A DNA stretch of 15,989 bases from an uncultured Clostridium sp. (lineage in GTDB: Bacteria > Bacillota > Clostridia > Oscillospirales > Acutalibacteraceae). Under the pieces are notes generated by a model. The model saw only the letters and a list, made by a program, of their open reading frames with translations. It did not search any database and was not told where the DNA came from. A program made the translations under genes and the position numbers. Positions 12,837-15,989 of this stretch are shown here, piece after piece (the first letter of the stretch is position 1; each line of letters opens with the position of its first letter). The stretch lies in NCBI GenBank assembly GCA_902471875.1, contig CABRLN010000038.1:1-15989 (forward strand), in the 5' to 3' direction.

Positions 12837-12887
12837 AACATGGTTAAATTTAAACAGAAATTGTTTTAATGAAATATAGGTGATAGA

Positions 12888-13913
12888 ATGCCGTTATTTA
12901 TAGTTGAAAATGATATAACAAAAATGGATACAGAATGTATTGTGATTTCTGCTGATGTCAGCTTAAAGCCGACAGGCGGAATGAGCACTGAATTTTATAA
13001 TGCTGTTAAAGAACCTAAAAATCTTATTAAAGAATGTGAACGAATAGGCTTTTGTGGTGGATGCGAATGTGTTACAACCCATTCATACGGGTTGCCCTGT
13101 AAATATGTTATTCATGCTGTGGCGCCAATATTTGCAGATTCAAAGAGCAAAGCAGAAGAATATTTGCTGACCTGTTATAAAAATGCAATTTATATGGCAA
13201 GACGCAAAATGTTTGAAAGCTTGGCAATTCCTCTTTTAGGTACGGGCAAAAAGGGTTACTCAAAAGAAATGTCCTTAAGGCTTGCACTTCAGGCAATTAC
13301 AGAATATCTTAGTAAATATGACATGAGTATTTATCTTGTTGTGCATAACAAATCGTCTTTTAAACCTGATGTTAAGCTTATAAGCAGTGTGGAATCATAT
13401 CTGTCAAAAAATTATACAGGCAATGGTTTGCAAGGCTTTGAAAGTGTAAGTACTTATGCTAATAGTTTTATATATGATGTTTGTACTGATAGCGCAGTTA
13501 ACTATATTGGTGCAGAGTGTAAGACAATGCTAAACGATAAAGAACAAAATATAAAAAGTGAAAGTGCAGATATTGTTAATTTTCCCGCTATACTTAAAAA
13601 TGTCTTAAAAAAATACAGTGTAAAATTTGGCAAGACCTATCGTAGTGCAAATATTGAAAAGTCTGCATTTGAAAGGCTGAAATCTAACGAAGATAAAATC
13701 CCTGACAAAGAAGTAGTGTTAGCGTTGGCAGTTGCACTGCAAATGTCAATTAATACAGCAGAGCAGTTTTGCGCAGAAAGTGGATATTCCCTAACACATA
13801 ACAAACAAGATACAATTGTCAGATATTTTCTTGAAAATAAAATCTATAACATACATATGGTTAATCAAATGCTGTTTTATTTCGATAAAGGTCAGCTTGG
13901 AACATTAATTTAA
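12888..13913 (+). CDS. Divergent macrodomain protein with an unassigned C-terminal domain
   Basis: A 341-aa protein. Residues 1 to about 165 form a macrodomain: ENDITKM (adenine-contacting Asp9), CIVISAD where typical proteins have IVNAAN, TGGMSTEF replacing GGGVxxAI, and PLLGTGKKGYSKE (115-127), the phosphate loop. Macrodomains bind or hydrolyse ADP-ribose and its protein conjugates; the Asn-to-Asp change and broken glycine triplet make hydrolase activity doubtful. After a low-complexity linker (about 190-230), residues about 231-341 form a helical domain (ILKNVLKKYSVKFGKTYR, then a run compatible with a helix-turn-helix), which I cannot name. RBS AGGTGAT. Cotranscribed with the minimal kinase and closed by a terminator. 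Confidence 0.78.
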   Translation: MPLFIVENDITKMDTECIVISADVSLKPTGGMSTEFYNAVKEPKNLIKECERIGFCGGCECVTTHSYGLPCKYVIHAVAPIFADSKSKAEEYLLTCYKNAIYMARRKMFESLAIPLLGTGKKGYSKEMSLRLALQAITEYLSKYDMSIYLVVHNKSSFKPDVKLISSVESYLSKNYTGNGLQGFESVSTYANSFIYDVCTDSAVNYIGAECKTMLNDKEQNIKSESADIVNFPAILKNVLKKYSVKFGKTYRSANIEKSAFERLKSNEDKIPDKEVVLALAVALQMSINTAEQFCAESGYSLTHNKQDTIVRYFLENKIYNIHMVNQMLFYFDKGQLGTLI

Positions 13914-13918
13914 TTTTT

Positions 13919-13948
13919 GCCTATGCTATTTTCTTGGCATAGGCTTTT
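13919..13948 (+). terminator. Intrinsic terminator of the kinase-macrodomain operon
   Basis: A perfect 8-bp stem GCCTATGC/GCATAGGC with a 10-base loop followed by four T, five bases after the macrodomain stop codon. Confidence 0.8.
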
Positions 13949-13992
13949 GTATATTCTTTTCATTATTGCCAATACTAACCGTGAAAACGTAA

Positions 13993-14045
13993 TGCTAATA
14001 TAAAATAAATGTATAATATATTTTTTAGTTTATTTTATATTGGCA
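13993..14045. promoter_or_regulatory. Long inverted repeat enclosing the -10 box of the M23 gene
   Basis: A 17-bp inverted repeat with one mismatch (13993-14009/14029-14045; core AATATAAAATAAA/TTTATTTTATATT is perfect over 13 bp) encloses a TATAAT box at 14012-14017. No good sigma-A -35 is present at the right distance, so another sigma factor or an activator may be needed. Its placement is operator-like. Confidence 0.5.
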
Positions 14046-14072
14046 TAAATACTTAAAACGGAGGTATAGTCA

Positions 14073-14849
14073 ATGAATGACAAGGATAAAGACATGGAAT
14101 ATAACTATGGAACTAACATTGATGAGGAAGAAGTAGAAGTAGAAGTAAAAAAGAAAAAGTACACAAAAAGCTTTTATGTTGTTTTTGCACTTTGCTTATG
14201 CGCTATTGGTGTTGCAGGCTGGTACACATATGCTGATGTTTCAAATTATATGAATGACAGTAAAAAACCTGACCTTGCAATAACATCAAGTGAGCCAAAG
14301 AACAAGCAGGCAGAAGCTAAGGTAGATGGTGTTGAAAAAACAACTGAAAAAGAAACCGAATCACAAACAGAAGAAGACACTACATCTTCAACACAACCTT
14401 CATCAGCTGAATCTACACAGCCGAAAGAAGACACTAAAAAGGTTAGTCCTGTAGGCGACGGTAAAGAAGTAACATTGGGATATTCGGGAGATAAGCTAAT
14501 TTATTTTGAAACACTTAAAGATTGGCGTGTGCATAAAGGGGCTGATTATGCAGTAGAAAAAGGAAAAGAGGTTTACTCAATTTCAAACGGAACAGTAACT
14601 TCGGTGTTTACTGACAATCTTTATGGTGATGGTGTAGAACTTGAATATAACAGCGGATTTACGGCAGTTTACTATGGAGTAAAGGTAAGCGAAGGTATTT
14701 CAGCAGGTACAACACTAAACACGGGAGATAAGCTTGGTACAGCCAGTGGTGTGCCTTGCGAACAAAATGTAAAAGAACACATTCATCTGGAAATAAAAAA
14801 GGACGGAAGATATGTGAACCCTGAAACTTATTTGAATATCAGTGAATAA
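14073..14849 (+). CDS. Membrane-anchored M23 (LytM) domain protein, SpoIIQ-like
   Basis: A 258-aa protein: acidic then basic cytoplasmic head (1-32), one transmembrane helix (about 33-53), a long Thr/Ser/Glu-rich linker (about 65-125) and an extracytoplasmic LytM/M23 domain (about 130-255). All four zinc-site residues of active M23 peptidases are visible: His154 and Asp158 in HKGAD, and His236 and His238 in HIHLE. The topology and length match clostridial SpoIIQ, the forespore-membrane half of the SpoIIQ-SpoIIIAH channel, whose clostridial forms often keep the metal site. A vegetative cell-wall endopeptidase is the alternative. ATG start after CGGAGG. No clear sigma-F promoter was found, so the sporulation role is inference. 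Confidence 0.8.
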   Translation: MNDKDKDMEYNYGTNIDEEEVEVEVKKKKYTKSFYVVFALCLCAIGVAGWYTYADVSNYMNDSKKPDLAITSSEPKNKQAEAKVDGVEKTTEKETESQTEEDTTSSTQPSSAESTQPKEDTKKVSPVGDGKEVTLGYSGDKLIYFETLKDWRVHKGADYAVEKGKEVYSISNGTVTSVFTDNLYGDGVELEYNSGFTAVYYGVKVSEGISAGTTLNTGDKLGTASGVPCEQNVKEHIHLEIKKDGRYVNPETYLNISE

Positions 14850-15012
14850 TGTAAGGAAAAATATTTTTATTTAATAATGATAAGAGAAAATGCTTAATAT
14901 GTGTACAAATTATCTATCTGATTAAAATTGATAAATAATTTGTAGTATATTGAATAATTAATAACTATTTTTCATAAACTGCTATTGACAGCCCTCGTAC
15001 CGTTTTAGGGGC

Positions 15013-15058
15013 AAAATAAAATCACCGCTTATTAATTCTTAAGCGGTGATTTTATTTT
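15013..15058. terminator. Bidirectional terminator between convergent genes
   Basis: A perfect 19-bp stem (15013-15031/15040-15058, core ATCACCGCTTA/TAAGCGGTGAT) with an eight-base loop. T-rich outer ends on both strands let it serve the M23 gene (plus) and the kinase-like gene (minus). Confidence 0.9.
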
Positions 15059-15101
15059 TTATATAGTTATACGTACAAATCAAAATGAAAAGAAATTTAA
15101 A

Positions 15102-15728
15102 TCAATTATTTTCGAAGATATTTACATAATTCACAAGAACATTAACCGTTTGTTCTAAAGAAAGTTTTCCGCTGTTAATGCATAAATGATAGTTGCTTGC
15201 TAATCCCCATTTGTGCTCCGTGTAAAATTGATAGTAATTAGCGCGGGTTTTGTCCGTTTTTCTAACAACAGCCTCAACTTTATTTTCAGGAATATCATGA
15301 ATACGCTTAGCTCTACCCATACGGTATTCAATATCAGCATGTATGAAAATATTAATACAGTTTTTCAAATCCTTCAGAATATAGTCTGCACATCTGCCGA
15401 CAATTACGCAAGGTTTTTTAGCAAGCTTTTTAATGATTTTATGTTGCAGCAAATAGAGTTGATCATTCACAGAAATTTGATCTCTTGGTGAAAACCCGGT
15501 TTGACCAAAATTAAACATACCCATTGAAAGGCTATACAACAAGCTGTTAGCCGCATGTTCATCAATACGCTCAAAAAGCATAGGGTCAATGCCACTTTCT
15601 TTTGCCGCAAGTGAAATAAGTTCTTTATCATAAAAATCAATGCCAAGAGTTTTTGCAAGTTCCATTCCTATTTCACGTCCGCCACTGCCAAATTCTCTGC
15701 TAATTGTAATTACTGAATTACATCCCAT
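15102..15728 (-). CDS. Cytidylate-kinase-like P-loop protein
   Basis: A 208-aa protein of the cytidylate kinase-like family (Cytidylate_kin2). The N-terminus VITISREFGSGGREIG (residues 6-21) is the family P-loop, a GSGGR variant of the Walker A motif, followed by FYDKELISLAA. VIVGRCADYIL (about 108-118) and the basic RMGRAKRIHDIPE stretch fit the lid and nucleoside-monophosphate-binding region. It would phosphorylate a nucleotide or related substrate with ATP, but true CMP kinases belong to a separate family, so the substrate is open. The ATG has GGAGTG upstream at eight bases. No close operon partner; it ends at the shared terminator at 15013-15058. Confidence 0.82.
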   Translation of the reverse strand: MGCNSVITISREFGSGGREIGMELAKTLGIDFYDKELISLAAKESGIDPMLFERIDEHAANSLLYSLSMGMFNFGQTGFSPRDQISVNDQLYLLQHKIIKKLAKKPCVIVGRCADYILKDLKNCINIFIHADIEYRMGRAKRIHDIPENKVEAVVRKTDKTRANYYQFYTEHKWGLASNYHLCINSGKLSLEQTVNVLVNYVNIFENN

Positions 15729-15787
15729 GTTACTTCACTCCATTATACATTTGATTATTGTCTGTTAATAATTATTATATAACTAAT

Positions 15788-15818
15788 TTGTTAAAAACGC
15801 TATTAACATTTTTAACAA
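15788..15818. repeat. Inverted repeat upstream of the kinase-like gene
   Basis: A perfect 10-bp inverted repeat TTGTTAAAAA/TTTTTAACAA with an 11-base centre, in the region between the divergent kinase-like gene and the promoter at 15873. It is a possible operator; its A+T richness makes chance plausible. Confidence 0.35.
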
Positions 15819-15872
15819 AAATGTATTTATTATATTGTATGCACAAAATAAATAGTTTTATCAATAATCCTG

Positions 15873-15901
15873 TTGACAAATAAAAAGAAAGGAGATAAAA
15901 T
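15873..15901 (+). promoter_or_regulatory. Promoter directed out of the right edge
   Basis: A perfect -35 TTGACA (15873-15878) and -10 TAAAAT (15896-15901) are 17 bases apart. It presumably drives a gene whose body lies beyond the window. An ATG at 15947 is open to the edge but has no convincing ribosome binding site. Confidence 0.65.
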
Positions 15902-15989
15902 AGAAAAGCTGTCAAACTGGAATAAAAAAGTTAACTATTTTTAAAGATGGGATCAAACTCTCTAAAAAATTGTATCATTACACCTTTCG

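Noticed and set aside
15213..15491. 92-codon plus-strand ORF
   Set aside because: Antisense shadow of the cytidylate-kinase-like gene.
15947..15989. ATG open to the right edge
   Set aside because: Only 14 codons visible and no convincing ribosome binding site; the nearby promoter is real enough, but the gene start is not decided.

Overview
The window is A+T-rich DNA with strong purine-rich ribosome binding sites, several TTG and GTG starts, near-consensus sigma-A promoters, a type I-C CRISPR remnant, a SpoIIQ-like M23 protein and Clostridia-style housekeeping genes. This fits a low-GC, anaerobic, probably spore-forming member of the Clostridia, perhaps Oscillospiraceae or a related gut lineage. 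The genus cannot be fixed from the sequence.

Layout. 1-220 is the decayed end of a type I-C CRISPR array, with one repeat in opposite orientation at the left edge. 221-739 holds no gene I can support. 740-1047 has a good promoter and an intrinsic terminator with no convincing ORF between them: a leader, attenuator or small RNA. 1108-2539 is a two-gene operon of a radical SAM enzyme and a YhhQ-family 7-deazapurine transporter, which looks like queuosine salvage. 2570-2637 is a long palindrome with IS-end-like sequence in its loop.

2741-5344 is the accessory heart of the window. It has two tandemly duplicated small XRE regulator genes on the minus strand, each preceded by GACAATTGTC-type operators phased at exactly 18 bp. 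Then come seven long, arm-matched palindromes at 3666-4484, the last lying over the promoter and 5' UTR of a plus-strand XRE gene (4512). A paralogous XRE gene follows at 5051. No toxin, integrase or phage structural gene is visible, so this looks like a self-contained regulator and palindrome island of unknown purpose.

5672-9375 is mostly housekeeping: a predicted nucleotidyltransferase, a membrane-anchored beta-lactamase-fold serine hydrolase, then ispD and ispF of the MEP isoprenoid pathway, closed by a strong terminator. A tRNA-Gln(CUG) lies on the minus strand at 9569-9642 with its own promoter and terminator. It is followed by an archaeal-type cofactor-independent phosphoglycerate mutase, a CYTH-domain protein, and a small protein resembling the extreme C-terminus of the anaerobic ribonucleotide reductase NrdD. 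The promoter of that last gene carries two NrdR-box-like sites exactly 31 bp apart.

12297-13913 pairs a minimal divergent protein kinase with a divergent macrodomain protein in one likely operon, a possible signalling or ADP-ribose module. 14073-14849 is a SpoIIQ-like M23 protein. 15102-15728 (minus) is a cytidylate-kinase-like P-loop protein, and a good promoter at 15873-15901 points out of the right edge.

Best candidates for something undescribed: the XRE, phased-operator and palindrome-array island (2741-5344); the stand-alone NrdD-tail protein under NrdR boxes; and the kinase-macrodomain pair.
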